DNA from: Amanita rubescens | Lineage: Eukaryota > Basidiomycota > Agaricomycetes > Agaricales > Amanitaceae | Reading direction: 5' to 3' | Length of the DNA: 64,000 bases | Assembly (NCBI GenBank): GCA_015039365.1 | Contig: WION01000041.1 | Location: forward strand, 1-64,000 | Shown here: positions 34,715 to 45,992 of the stretch, piece after piece | Layout of the letters: every line of letters begins with the position of its first letter | Numbering within the stretch: position 1 is the first letter of the stretch | Program-made: the position numbers and the translations under genes | The notes under the pieces: model-generated | What the model was told of the DNA's origin: nothing | The model's database searches: none | The model's input: the letters and a program-made list of their open reading frames with translations, nothing else

Positions 34715-35107
34715 CGACAGAGGCGCGTTGATGTGGTCTATAGACGCCGTGATGTGAAGAAGTTTCCGCCAATGCATAGCCAAAAGGCGAGGCACGATTT
34801 TGCTTTCTGCGATCGTAGGGGTCGGACAGCGTCGATATTGTGTACTATGACTCGGATGTCATAAAAGTGTCTCTTTTGCGTCGGGTCTATCCTCTTGGAG
34901 AGAGAAGGTATGGGGGTTTTGACTTTTCTGGAATAGGTGGTTATCCAGCAGCCTGGAGGCTTTGGGGGCACTTCCTATCGTGACGATGACTATGACTATG
35001 ATTCGGACGACAGCCATAACGGCGTCGGGTCTGAACATGAATACAGTGATATCGCGTCGTATACGGGGTATAGACACTACGATGGCTACATAGAGGACGA
35101 GTACTAA
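34715..35107 (+). pseudogene. Frameshifted fragment with Asp/Tyr-rich C-terminus
   Basis: Three partial frames in succession: RRVDVVYRRRDVKKFPP, then DSVDIVYYDSDVIKVSLLRR with VYPLGERRYGGFDFSG, then GGFGGTSYRDDDYDYDSDDS ending EDEY at TAA 35105-35107. The first two share a VD(V/I)VY-x(3)-DV(K/I)K pattern, so they may be internal repeats. The frame changes at ~34775-34830 and ~34935 cannot be explained by introns of normal size. Unrecognised family. Confidence 0.35.
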
Positions 35108-35489
35108 TCTAGCCAAGATGACTGTATAGCACGCTACTTACTGCATCTGAGAAATAATCTATTCCATGCGCATTGTGATCCACATTACTTCAACAACACT
35201 GGGAATATAATCCGAATTTGCTGTCTTCGACTCGGATGCTTGGATGTATGCGCCACGAAATTGGACAAACAATTTCGTGGAGCAAACACTTCTCTTCCGA
35301 TCGACCACGCTAGACAATGGAATAGCTGCGTAGGTGCAACCAGGACACAGTTCTTCGTGTTCTAACTGATAACAGACGCTACGCTATTGGAGTTTACGTC
35401 AATTACGGCCTCGGAACGAGTCCTCTCAATTTCCAAGTTTATGTGTTGATATTGACGTTGGTTGGTGGCACTGGCTTTCCAATTACCAA

Positions 35490-37159
35490 TTACCAAATCT
35501 CACAACTGTCGTTGTGTTCATAACGACTAGGGCTACAGAAATAAATACAGTGCAAGTCACCAGGACTTTCTAAATGCCAAAACGGATTACATCTACAAAT
35601 GATCGCCCAAAGCCCAAAGCTACTGAAGCTCCCGACTGCTAGGCCACCTACAAAGAAAAACACTGCAATCATTGCGGCGATGTCAATGTCATCCCTCCCC
35701 CTCAATCGCTTGTTATGCTCCAACGACGGTGCAAACATCAAACACAGACTTGAGACATAGCCATTCGACACGCCAAATGCGAGTAAAAGAAAGAAAAAGA
35801 ACGTGTCAGAGTTAACGAACCCGGGATGGAGAGTGTTTTGCCGGTTGATATTACATGCCGAGAAGATGGGAACGAACAACGTGCGTCCGAGGGACAGTGC
35901 GAGAAGAATAGACGAAGAGGAAACAAGAAATGAAGGGAATGAGCAGAGATATCGTCCGAGAAGGTCACCAACGTTGAAGACCAAGAAATGGATGGCAGTG
36001 AAGAGGAATGCCTGGAAACCGGGAGTGTAAGGCATAATTGAAGCCGTGACGGCAGGGTAGATTGCCTGTTAGGGAATTAGAATCCGACAAACGGATTAAA
36101 AGGATAGAAAAACCCTACAAGCGTCACCACACCAACATAGGCCACGGCAATCTCATAAATAATGTTTGCTTTGGCGACGCTCAGGATTTGATGGATCTGA
36201 TCCTTGACGGTCTCCTGGCCAAACATGAGCAGAGCTTGCCGCTCTCTCATCGTTCCCGACTCCATGGGTGCCACCAAAATCCTATATTCGTGCATCCTCG
36301 TCAACGTTCTATGCGCGAAAGCACTTGCCGCCAAAAAACATGCAGATAGCGCGAAGAATGCACATGCAGATCTTTCTTCAGCTGTTCTGTCGTGGCTCGT
36401 CTTGTTGGAATGCTCTGCATCCGAGAAGGACTCGGAGGCGAGGATGCTGATGACCTGTACGGTGCTCATTGCCACTGCAATCGCAGCCTGACCTGACATC
36501 ATGGCTTGCATAGCTTCTGGGCCGAACAGAGCTGCAACAGCTGACACGGAAGATTGCAAATAAGAAGCAATACCAGTTGCCAGGATAGTCACGGCGATGA
36601 CGAAGTAGAAGAAAAATCCCGGTGTTGTGGGCAAGAACGTGCTCATAGTCAAGAGAACGGTGAGGATCAGAAGAGAGCGTATTGCCCATCTTATTTGTCG
36701 TGATAAAGATGTCTAATGTCGAGAGGGAAAATGTGTTAATTGGTCAGTGAATACGTTAAACGAGTTGGCAAGCCGACCTGTTTGGAAATGGACATTGCGT
36801 GTGCAAGGCAGATGAACTGCGAGGCACCACTCGCTACCGAGATATACGAGCTCAGGTTCCTTGTAAACGGCGAGCCCGCCAGCCGGTACAAGAAAAATGG
36901 GATGGCAGTAACGGTTACTAGGCCATGGTGAGTACGTAACTTATGAGTGATGTAGAATGGAGATGACAGTACCATTGGAAGGTACCAGGACCGTACACCC
37001 TAGCATGAAATGGATCCATCTGATTCGGGGATCAAGCGCATCCGAATCATCACGGCGGCGGCTTGGTCCTTGCCAGCGGTCATAATACGAGTTGTTGATC
37101 GACCTGCGTTTGGCTCGTGCTGGGTCGCTGTTATCGTCGAGTGGAGTGGAGGAGGACAT
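35490..37159 (-). CDS. Equilibrative nucleoside transporter (ENT family)
   Basis: Membrane protein with about eleven hydrophobic segments in several exons. Start MSSSTPLDDNSDPARAKRRS at 37159. The first helix (IRWIHFMLGCTVLVPSN) matches the ENT family opening, where most members have LPWN; here it is VPSN. Later segments: SSYISVASGASQFICLAHA, ATGIASYLQSSVSAVAALFG, YMxxQA-like MMSGQAAIAVAMSTVQVIS, HFLVFNVGDLLGRYL (the family's NxxDxxGR motif) and FFFVGGLAVGSFSSF with CRCNPF near the end. ENTs move nucleosides down gradients across plasma or vacuolar membranes. After NPF the frame runs ~28 residues beyond the usual family end, to 35490. Confidence 0.88.
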
Positions 37160-37369
37160 GGCAACAGGAAGGAAGATATGATCGCGTATGTGCATGATTC
37201 ATAAAAACGGGGTACGGTACCCAAACTCGGCGACCTGTTACTATTTCCTGCGCCAACTTAGGTCAACTCCCACATTTCGTCTGCGGCCCTGGCGCAAAGG
37301 CACGTAAACATCTTTAAGTTTAATATGCCGAGCACCACGCCCAGTGCCCACTAGCTCATTTTGCATCCC

Positions 37370-38346
37370 ATGAGAGCTTGCCTCTTCCTTTTGACAATTT
37401 CCCCCTTCATCAGCCTCTGCCTCAGTGTTCCTTCACCCTTGCCTTCCCACCTTCATGTCCCCACCACACTCTACCGTGCCGTCACTGGGGATCAAATAGC
37501 TTTGGCGACTGACATCTACCCAATTGGCAAAGCCCCAACAGCTCATAGGAACACCACGTCAGATTTTTCTCAGATCGGTGCTCTATACGTTTTTGCGGTA
37601 AGGGCACTACCACCGTGTAGTACTACGTCCCCATCTACCCTTCATTAATTCATCAACTCAGGATCGTGAACGAGCGGTAACTTATGGCGCCTGCTTTGCA
37701 AATTTGCATCCGACGTACAAAAAGTGGTATCTTGTCGTGCTTTCATATATCCCTAACGAGCATGTTAAAATTAAAACGTTTGTCACTGAAATAGACAAAC
37801 GACATTGGAGATCTAATTGATGGTGATAGATTTCATGTCGCTGATAAGGAGTGGGAAGAGGTAAGTTCTTGAACAACAACTACTTCACTATCCCGGCTCA
37901 TGCGTTACCTCAGTTCATCCGAGATAACTATATGCACAGGCGACCGCAACACGGCTACAACATTGTTGAAGGCCCGTATTCGTATGGCGGTTAGTTGATG
38001 CTTTTCAATTAATATATATACTCAACGATTTGCTGCAGCCGACGGAACGGATGAGGTGAAGGTCTGGCTCGATCCAGAGACCGGAGAACTAGTCTGGCAA
38101 GCCGGATTTATCGGTCAGGAAGCCTTACAAACTCTCACAGTGGAGGAACTTTCCCTTCATGACGCAACGGTAGCTAAATTGGAGCTCAATTTCTTGACTT
38201 TAGGTTTTAACCAAATCATTTAGGATGACCCCGAATTTAATTTGCTAGAACCCTTCTCTCCCTCAGGGCAGCAACTACTGGAAGGTCTTGCCTTTGAGGG
38301 ATTCATAACGTCAAAATGTATGCAGACTTCTCCACCTACCGGTTGA
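37370..38346 (+). CDS. Secreted protein with DUF3990/ADP-ribosyltransferase-like pattern
   Basis: Six exons; the first (37370-37597) starts with a signal peptide (MRACLFLLTISPFISLCLSV). The body shows TLYRAVTGDQIALATD, then DFSQIGALYVF continuing across an intron to RERAVTYGACFA. Next come KWYLVVLSYIPNEHVKIKT, FHVADKEWEE across a 53-nt intron with a CTAAT branch site, NYMHRRPQHGYNIVEGPYS, and WQAGFIGQEALQTLTVEEL. Family known: DUF3990 and related ADP-ribosyltransferase-fold proteins show the order LYxG/A, DFG-x-GFY, ERA-x-YA, W-x-F, YD-x-V-x-GP, Q-x-x-F-x-x-x-x-AL. The match is by pattern only; enzyme activity is not established. Secretion and position beside lectin genes make an extracellular or defence role possible. 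Confidence 0.6.
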
Positions 38347-38555
38347 GATGCTCGGACTGAGGGACGCTGTACTTACTGGTACTAACGACTTGAATGAAAT
38401 GGATTGTTGAACAATTGTGGTGCAGAACATTAATGATATATCGACCTCAAACTACCTCGGGATCCCCAGGTGCGAGAACTTGGTTATACAGATATACGAC
38501 GGTACACGATACTTTAGACTTAAGCAACAATGTGTACGAGACGAAACGTCCAAAC

Positions 38556-40181
38556 CTATGCCGAATTATTGTAATAATTCATCTCCCTGTACCTCAAAAA
38601 CTCGTCCCTGGTTGGTTTGGGCACGGTAATCTTCCACGTTTTCATTTGATTAACGAAGGGCATTGGGCTGGGATTGGCTTTCTCAGACGCGGCCACTTGG
38701 GCGTTTGTAAGTGCGACAATCTCGATCAAATTGCGTTGAACCAGTGTCGGCATAACCATCTCCGGGTAGCGCCTGGTGCCCCCCGCCGGATGATTGCAGA
38801 ACAGAACATAAGGCGGAGAGACGTGCCAGGTTTCGGAAATGTATTTATCTCTGTTTTCTTGGTTCATACCCGTAGTTTCGGCGGGCCAACTCATGTTTGA
38901 CATAGTTGGCAAGGGAGTGTGAGAGTTGGGCACCCATATCTACCAATTAACATGAGCTTGAACATTTGAATCAAACGATCCCCACCTTGTTGAGGTTGCA
39001 CCACAATTCGTAATCTCTGACCCAAACCTCGCAGACAGCTCCAGTACCCCTCCTTTCAAAGTCCTTGTATAATTTAGCCCTGCAGAGACGATGAGAATGA
39101 ATTGATGACATCTGAACAGAACATACGTCGTAATTATGTCGCCGGCATAGAAGGCGTAGCCCCACCGATAAGGAATGCCCGTTTCTACGATGCCCTCTCC
39201 CTTGTTAACAAGATTCTGCCAAAGTGGGCTAATTCCACTATAGGCAATGAGCTTGCGCTGACGGTTGGGGGCCGGGCCTCGCGGGATTGTGATTGTTTTA
39301 GCACGGCGCCATGCTCCTAATCCTCGCTGGTAGACATCCCATGTCAAGCCTTTCTTGTCGCGGGCTAGCTCGAACGATACACCTGAAAGAATATGAATAA
39401 CAACCCCCAGCGTAAAATTTCGGGAATAGAAAGGCACCTAACGTGACCCGAACGGTATTGTTGTAGGCTTCGTCGTCAAACAAGAGCTGCACAAGTCGTG
39501 ATTAGTTTTGGCACGAGTAATGTGGAACTAGCATACCATCTCTGCGAAATCTTGCTGTGACCAATTATTGATCCTTCTGAATGGTAAAACCTTTGATTCT
39601 GACGACCGTAGTGAACCCTTTGGCATGAAGGATGATATTAAGATACCAAGACATACCCTTCAACTGAACTTCGTCGTATTTCACCAGATGAATAATTGAC
39701 CACTCTTTCCCGTTGGCCGGGTTGATGGTGTTATAATAATACAATGCCCTATCGGTCCTATGGGGGGGATGAGCATCGATGACAGCACGGGATACGCCAT
39801 CCAATTACAAGGCTTTGACGCTATTATTTGAAACAATGGCCAGTTGAGCACCATTCTTGAGAATATCATTGACAATCTTGGAAATGTCGTCAAAAACTCG
39901 AATGTACACGTTATTGGGATTCCTAGAGACGAAGATTAATGCGAGAGATGACTACGACGGTGCAGCGGACTAACGTCTTGTCTTGAATCAGCCAGCGGTC
40001 TACGCGGTTCATGTTATCTTCGAGTTTCGCAGCGGGGCCCCGGCCTTTACCCCAGAGGTTGACACCCGTCTGCCGTTGCCAGATGGTCCAGCTAGAATAC
40101 AGAACACGTCAAAAAGGTGTCTATTAGACCAATCTCATCAACAGACTCTGTGTCCAAACCAACGACTTTCGGGAATGTCAT
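38556..40181 (-). CDS. HAD-superfamily MDP-1-like phosphatase with fungal C-terminal domain, copy 1
   Basis: About eight exons from ATG 40181 to TAG 38556-38558. The HAD motif I is DTDWT, interrupted by the first intron after DTD's second codon. It is followed by GKGRGPAAKLEDNMNRVDRW, FDDISKIVNDILKNGAQLA, the motif II region IVSNNS, DRALYYYNTINPANGKEWSI, VKYDEV and the motif IV LLFDDEAYNN. The order matches magnesium-dependent phosphatase-1 (protein/sugar phosphatase). A further ~200 residues (KGLTWDVYQRGLGAWRR, PYRWGYAFYAGD, YELWCNLNK, MSWPAETTGMNQENRDK, VLFCNHPAG) have no family I can name. Divergently placed against lectin gene 1, with 492 bp between the start codons. No lesions when spliced. 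Confidence 0.8.
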
Positions 40182-40673
40182 ATTGATGACGACGAGGAAT
40201 GAGCAACTACAAAAGCCAGACAGTTGCAGCTTTCGGATAACGTTCGGTTCTTAAAGTGCACCGCAGCACGTGTTGAATCTTGATATCGCATCGGATTTCA
40301 GTTGCGTGGCGCCCCATGGCACTGAGAATGTTGAGATGCAGGGTGAAGATTCCCGTGCGAAAATGTACGGAGATAGAGATATAAATTCCTCAATGAATTT
40401 ATCCCCGATAGATCTGATTTCAACATTACCGCCTGGCGCGCTGGAATCATCGATGCTCTCACGTCAGGCTATACTCCAATAACAGCACTTGAGAGCTGGC
40501 ACTTACGTTTGGATTTCCCAGACAGATGACTGATAACGACGTCTTTGGCCACTTGATCATCAAAAACCAAATTCGACAGCGCTGCGCTTACCTAACCGCA
40601 GGATCTGGAAGATATCAGTTCTAGGCTGCTCATGTAGGACTTCCCCTCAACTGCTTTGCCTACTCGAGCAACC
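40182..40673. promoter_or_regulatory. Shared divergent promoter region, HAD copy 1 / lectin 1
   Basis: 492 bp between the two divergent start codons; no other gene fits. It must hold promoters for both genes. Confidence 0.6.
40611..40622 (+). promoter_or_regulatory. Conserved 12-mer upstream of lectin 1 (GATATCAGTTCT)
   Basis: Lies 52-63 nt before the start codon. The same motif occurs upstream of the other two H-type lectin genes, while the sequence around it has diverged. Probably a core-promoter or transcription-start element; function inferred. Confidence 0.5.
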
Positions 40674-41507
40674 ATGCCAACTTTCTACGAATTTGATACG
40701 CAGACGGCTCGCCCCCCGACAGACACGATTCCTGATGCTCAATGGACCCTTAACTTCCCTCATCCATTCGTTAGTCGTCCTCGTCTCCCAAATGGCTTCC
40801 GTACACTTGATCTCGACAAAAATGACAATATCCGCATCAAGTCTACAATCATGTATTTCACTGAGGAGTGGGCGGATATCCACGTCACAACTTGGGGCGA
40901 CTCCGATTTCCGCACCGCTGTTGATGACATCTTCGCACTTTCACCGGGAAATATGGAGTACCTCACGGGCGAACACATGCGCAATCTTGTGGTCGATCCA
41001 AACGATCCCCCTTCCGTGCGCGTCGAGTTCGACCGTCCATTCGTAACCCCTCCCAAGGTCGTCGTCTTCCTGAACTTCATGGACCTCGACAAGAACCATA
41101 ACTGGCGCCTCAAGACCAGGGCCAGCGACATCGATGTAAACGGCTTCACGCTCCACCTCGAGACATGGGGAGATACCGTCCTCTACGCTGCGCAAGCAGG
41201 TTGGATCGCCTATCCCGAAGACGAGACGCATATCTTTAGCACGTCCGTCAACACGACGGAAGTGTGCCCCGAGAATCAGCCTCAGGCCACCCATAGCAAA
41301 GCGGTGACGTTTGAAAACGTCGAGTTCTGGAAGAACCCCGATGTTTTTGTCGCCCTGAATTCGATCAACATCGACAAAAGGGCCAATCTTCGGGTCAGGG
41401 CTTACGTCGATGGCGTATCACAGCAAGGGTTCACATGGCATATTGATACCTGGGATGATACCGTACTTTATTCTGCGGGGGCGAGCATTATCACATTCAA
41501 CGCTTGA
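40674..41507 (+). CDS. H-type lectin domain protein 1 (277 aa, intronless)
   Basis: Three tandem H-type lectin-like units of ~90 residues. Their ends are marked by ADIHVTTWGDSDFRTAVDDI, FTLHLETWGDTVLYAAQAGW and FTWHIDTWDDTVLYSAGASI; the first strand of each unit has the F-x-x-P pattern with NGF, NFMDLDK or NSINIDK. H-type lectins (Helix pomatia agglutinin, discoidin C-terminal domain) bind GalNAc/Gal. No signal peptide and no intron, as in many cytoplasmic fungal defence lectins. The upstream ACC-ATG context at 40674 agrees with the paralogues' starts. Nearly colinear with the genes at 42179 and 45993, each exactly 277 residues. Confidence 0.9.
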   Translation: MPTFYEFDTQTARPPTDTIPDAQWTLNFPHPFVSRPRLPNGFRTLDLDKNDNIRIKSTIMYFTEEWADIHVTTWGDSDFRTAVDDIFALSPGNMEYLTGEHMRNLVVDPNDPPSVRVEFDRPFVTPPKVVVFLNFMDLDKNHNWRLKTRASDIDVNGFTLHLETWGDTVLYAAQAGWIAYPEDETHIFSTSVNTTEVCPENQPQATHSKAVTFENVEFWKNPDVFVALNSINIDKRANLRVRAYVDGVSQQGFTWHIDTWDDTVLYSAGASIITFNA

Positions 41508-42178
41508 ACAACGATCCATATACCGTATCGGCGTGATTCGCCGGTTCCCACTCCCTCCCTCCATTCCATGTATTATTTCTCGAGTTACCATTTTGTTTGT
41601 TGCTCCTATGTAAAGTTGAACGCTGATGAGACCCATATTCCGTTAATTGAAGAACCCCTCACTTTCGACGTTACTAGTCAAATTCGACACGATCGACTGG
41701 ATAGCTTTGACCGGATTAAAAGCTTCGAACTTGGCAGAGTCAAGCATCCTCCGATTACGATGCCCCTGTGAAACAAGGGCCGTCCTGATGATAAGAAGCC
41801 TTTACGGCGACGGACCGACAGGGGATAGCACGTCGACAAAATACTGGTCAGACGGTTTGTGGGGAGCGATTAGACACTCGACTACGCCATCACAAGTCTA
41901 ACACTACCTGCTAAATATGGAAGCGCACCTACGTCGAAACGACTTGTAAAGTATTCATCATTGCTTTTTGTTGATCATACATTTTCAACTATGAATTTGA
42001 ACCCTAATTCAATTGTAAACCAATCAACATCAGATGGGAGAGGTAGCAAAGTTAATATATCAATTTCATTGAACGACTAGGGTGAGGGTAGAATGTGAAA
42101 AGAAAGTTATAGATTGCTATAGCGAGATGCGTGCTTTCAGAAAATTGTCAATATGGTGAAGGAATAACCTACGGATGA
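41508..42178. other. Convergent intergenic between lectins 1 and 2
   Basis: The symmetry centre of the mirrored HAD-lectin pairs. No gene and no obvious inverted repeat seen; presumably two 3' untranslated regions. Confidence 0.5.
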
Positions 42179-43012
42179 TCAAGGGTTGTACGCAATGATG
42201 CTCATACCAGCAGAGTAAAGGATGGTATCGGCCCAAGTGTCGATATGCCAAGTCAACCCCGATTGGCTGATATTATCTACATACGTCTTGACGCGAAGAT
42301 TGTCCCGATAGTCGATATCGATTTCGTTCAACGCGATAAAGACATCTGGATTTCTCCAAAATTCGACTTTATCGAACGTGATGGCTTTGCTCTGCGTGGC
42401 CTGCGGCCGGTTCCAGGGGCGCACATCTTGGGTGTTGACGGATGTACTGAAGATGTGTGGGATGTCCTCTGGATAGGCGATCCAGCAGACCTGGGCGGCG
42501 TGGAGGATCGTGTCAGCCCATGTCTCGATTTTGAGCGTGAAGCCTTTCCCGTCGATTTCTGAGGCGCTGGTCTTGAGACGCCAGTTTTTGCCCTTTTCGA
42601 GGTCTATGTAGTTGAAAAAGACGACGACCTTCGGAGGGGTGGGGAATGGACGGTCAAAGTCGACACGCACGGAGGCGGGACTGTTGGGATCGGCCACCAA
42701 GTTGCGCATGTGTTCGCCGGTGGAGAATTGTAAGTTGGCCGGCGCGAGAGCAAACACGCTCTCGATACCGTAGTAGAGTGTGGTATCGCCCCAGGTAGTG
42801 ACATGGAAATCAGCTTTGTCCTTGGCAATGTCGCTGACTGTACACTTTGCGCGGATGTTAGTGTCTTTGGAGATGTCCAGGTCCATGAAGCCATGGGGAA
42901 GTCTGGGAGCAGCGACGAATGGGCGAGGATAGTTAACGACGGCATGAGTGTCGGGCACCTGCCTGTCGCGGGGACGGACGGTCTGTGAGTCGAATTTGAT
43001 AGCGGTGGGCAT
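42179..43012 (-). CDS. H-type lectin domain protein 2 (277 aa, intronless)
   Basis: Same three-unit layout as lectin 1: DFHVTTWGDTTLYYGIESV, FTLKIETWADTILHAAQVCW, LTWHIDTWADTILYSAGMSI. The repeat-end aspartates and tryptophans are conserved. Start MPTAIKFDSQTVRPRDRQVP at 43012. Divergent from HAD copy 2, with 619 bp between start codons. GalNAc/Gal binding is inferred from the family. No lesions. Confidence 0.9.
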   Translation of the reverse strand: MPTAIKFDSQTVRPRDRQVPDTHAVVNYPRPFVAAPRLPHGFMDLDISKDTNIRAKCTVSDIAKDKADFHVTTWGDTTLYYGIESVFALAPANLQFSTGEHMRNLVADPNSPASVRVDFDRPFPTPPKVVVFFNYIDLEKGKNWRLKTSASEIDGKGFTLKIETWADTILHAAQVCWIAYPEDIPHIFSTSVNTQDVRPWNRPQATQSKAITFDKVEFWRNPDVFIALNEIDIDYRDNLRVKTYVDNISQSGLTWHIDTWADTILYSAGMSIIAYNP

Positions 43013-43631
43013 AATAAATTCGGATGTAGCGTTGTGGGCAAAGTAGAGCTGAAGGTAGAACTGATATCATCCTGATTTCACCAGCCATCTCCCAGGATCT
43101 TCTTTAGATTCTCATCCCCATTTCTATGGGATCCATACTTGGCTCCTCATTAGATCTGTCAGCATCGGCCGACTGCCCAGGATCTCCAGAAGTTGATTTA
43201 AAGATAGAGTTTCCACGAACAGTATTGGTCCGAGTATAGTAACATGGTAGCGTCAAAGACCCTGAGAAGATTTTGGGACAGAAATGGCAAGGCGAATTTT
43301 CTCGGCTACGAGAAGAATACACCAGTTCATCGTTGCTGTCATGTCGAAGCCAACTTGGATTTGGTCCCTATCTGATAGGACCAGATAGGCTCAGGTGACC
43401 TTAGGCTTGCTGTCACATCTGTCAATGGTGCTCAGAGCCCGTTGGCCCGAAGATAAGTCCGTGTTCTTGGGACGACTCAGACGATCTCGTTGTCCACTGA
43501 TACGTGCATTCACATAATAGGCGATTTAAGGCCATTCTTACAAAATTTCCCGGGGTTGTCGCCTATACAGCGAGAGCTGCATCGAAGCGCCTTTACCGTC
43601 TCCCCTCAACACAAAGTTATCAATTGACAAC
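43013..43631. promoter_or_regulatory. Shared divergent promoter region, lectin 2 / HAD copy 2
   Basis: 619 bp between divergent start codons, equivalent in position to 40182-40673. No other gene is supported inside. Confidence 0.6.
43057..43068 (-). promoter_or_regulatory. Conserved 12-mer upstream of lectin 2 (GATATCAGTTCT)
   Basis: Identical to the lectin 1 motif, 45-56 nt before the start codon on the minus strand. Confidence 0.5.
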
Positions 43632-45291
43632 ATGTCCTTTCCGAAAGTCGTTGCTTTCGACACAGAGTTAGTTGATGAGATCAGCCTAATTGACACCTTT
43701 TTTTTGACATATTCTTCGCTCCCAGCTGGACTATCTGGCAACAAAGGACGGCTAACGGCATCTGGGGCAAAGGACGGGGCGCCGCCGCGAAACTCGAGGA
43801 CAACATGAATCGCATTGACCGCTGGGTAATCCGAGACAAATCGTCAGTGATCTGCAATTCACAACTATCCCCCGTGATTGAACATTGCTCTAGGAATCCT
43901 CAGCACGTGTGGATTCGAGTTTTTGACGACGTCTCGAAGATCGTCAACGATGTTCTGAAGCATGGCGCGCAGCTGGCAATTGTTGCGCGTACCAACAAAA
44001 GCTTGTAATTAGATCATATGCCGGGTTTACATGCTTCTGCTGGTGCTCATCTCCGCTTAGGTCCGACAGGGCGTTGTATTATTTCAACACTATCAACCCG
44101 GCTAACGGGAAAGAGTGGTCAATCATTCATCTAGTGAAATACGACGAAGTTGCAGATGGTAAGCGTAGATACCCGTGTCCGTCCGTCATGGTAACGTCCC
44201 TGGTTAGAATCAAAGACAAAGCCTTTCAGAAGGATCAAAGGATGGTCCCAGAGCGACCCCCTGGATATGGTATGATTTTGCGACGAACTGACCTCCTTCC
44301 GGCGCTCAATAGAAACATGTATAGATACATTTTGACGACGAAGCCTTCAACAACGAGGTTAGAATTGAAACAGGTAAGTAGACCAATTATCCACCTTCCC
44401 CTCTGTCTACATTTAATTTACTTTTTGCCAGCCGTGACATTCCAGTTGTGCCGTGACAACAAAGGTTTGACATGGGATCTCTATCAAAAAGGAATCGAAC
44501 ACTGGCGTCGCGTGCACAAACTTATCATTCCTTCGAACCCAGCCACTCCTCCCCAACGTAAGCTCATCGGGTACAGTGGGCTGAGTAATGCCTGGATCCA
44601 TCGAGTCAATGTTGAGAGAGAGGGCATCGTAGACCCGAAGTTCCCTTATCGTTGGGGCTACGCTCTCTATATCGCCGATGATGTCGGACTGTGCGTTCCT
44701 TTTCCGACTGTGTTCGCTTCATGCTCTCATCCCACTCCGCAGCGCAGAATTCTTCCGCGATTGGGAAAGGCGAGAAGGTAGGCAATCGTACGTTAACGAA
44801 GTCTGGGTGAAGGATTACGCGATATGGATGAGTCTAAACAAGGTTCGTCCCCCACTCGTTCTTACGTTCCTTGTCCATACGTCTATTAGGTTTGGATCCC
44901 TGAGAATTCTGGATACCTTCCTCAAATGAACAATATGAATTGGTCCGCTGAAGCGACGGGACAGAATCAGGAGGCTCGAGACCGCACCGTCGATACTAAA
45001 TGGCATGTCAAGGCACCGTACGTTATGTTCTCCCGACATCATTGGATGCCGAAAATGCCTATCCCCCGTCCTCAACGGTTCACTGAGATGATCGTGTACA
45101 CGCAGACCCACCGAGCCCTGATTGACGTCATCACGCTCACGGACGCCAAAACCGCCGAATTGGTCAAGACGAATCGATCCCCAGTCCCCTTCCACAGGCA
45201 AATAAAGGGGTGGAACATCACCGTCCCCACGGAGACTAGGACTGAGTTCAAGCAACGTGGCGAGACGGAGCTCTATAATTTGTCGGGCTAG
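43632..45291 (+). CDS. HAD-superfamily MDP-1-like protein with fungal C-terminal domain, copy 2
   Basis: Paralogue of 38556-40181 with the same exon plan. ATG 43632 opens MSFPKVVAFDTD, and motif I DTDWT is again completed across the first intron. Then GKGRGAAAKLEDNMNRIDRW, IRVFDDVSKIVNDVLKHGAQ, DRALYYFNTINPANGKEWSI, VKYDEV, IHFDDEAFNN, KGLTWDLYQKGIEHWRR, PYRWGYALYIADD, DYAIWMSLNK, MNWSAEATGQNQEARDR and VMFSRHHW, ending at TAG 45289-45291. Motif II differs from copy 1: LAIVART in place of LAIVSNN, i.e. Ala where HAD phosphatases usually have Ser/Thr. Activity may therefore differ. All introns are GT-AG; no frameshift. Confidence 0.8.
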
Positions 45292-45992
45292 ATATTGCAA
45301 TTGTACAAATGCGATAGGTTTTCCTCTAGGATATCGAATTGTACGATAGTTTGTGTTGGAATCCATTACTTGTGCGGGATAGGAGCCCAAGCCATCAGAT
45401 ATGTTCCGCCGCGCTGCGGCCGGTTCCTACCTCGCTACCGACGCAATTATTTGCCTTGGCAGGAATTAGCTGAAGTATCACTTTAACTATCATACCGGGG
45501 CTAATGCGTTTTGTACGCAGAGCCCGTGTTAGGGGCTACTGTCAAATATGATTCTTGGATTTGATTTGATAGCTACCGTCTCTGGCTCAATGATATCCCA
45601 CGAAGCTCTTCATTATGGTTCTTTTCTTCGCATGCGCTAGTCACGGTGCATAGTCAATCTTGGGAAAGCGAGTTTGCCATCAGGATAGCGGGTCTGTTGG
45701 AGAGGAGTAGATGTCGTCGAACCGAACAAGTGATCAACAGTAGATAAATTTTGATCTTATTCTTGACAGATAATACACGCGACTCCCACCACGAAGGTAA
45801 AACGGCGAAGGTTGAAGGGAAAAAGATAGTAGTAAATATAAAGATCTTTTGAATCCTTTTCGTTGCAGAACGAAACTATGGAATCTACAGTTACAAAAAA
45901 TGTGGTGAAATCAAGGAGCTAATCGGGTGCAGAGTCAGCAATGACGTCGCCAGAGCAAAACCGAGTGCCTTACTTCTTCCTAGCCGATTCAT
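45292..45992. other. Convergent intergenic between HAD copy 2 and lectin 3
   Basis: No gene recognised. Confidence 0.5.

Noticed and set aside
37790..37845. Frameshift in the secreted DUF3990-like gene
   Set aside because: A 53-nt intron GTTTGT...GATAG with a CTAAT branch site explains the frame change.
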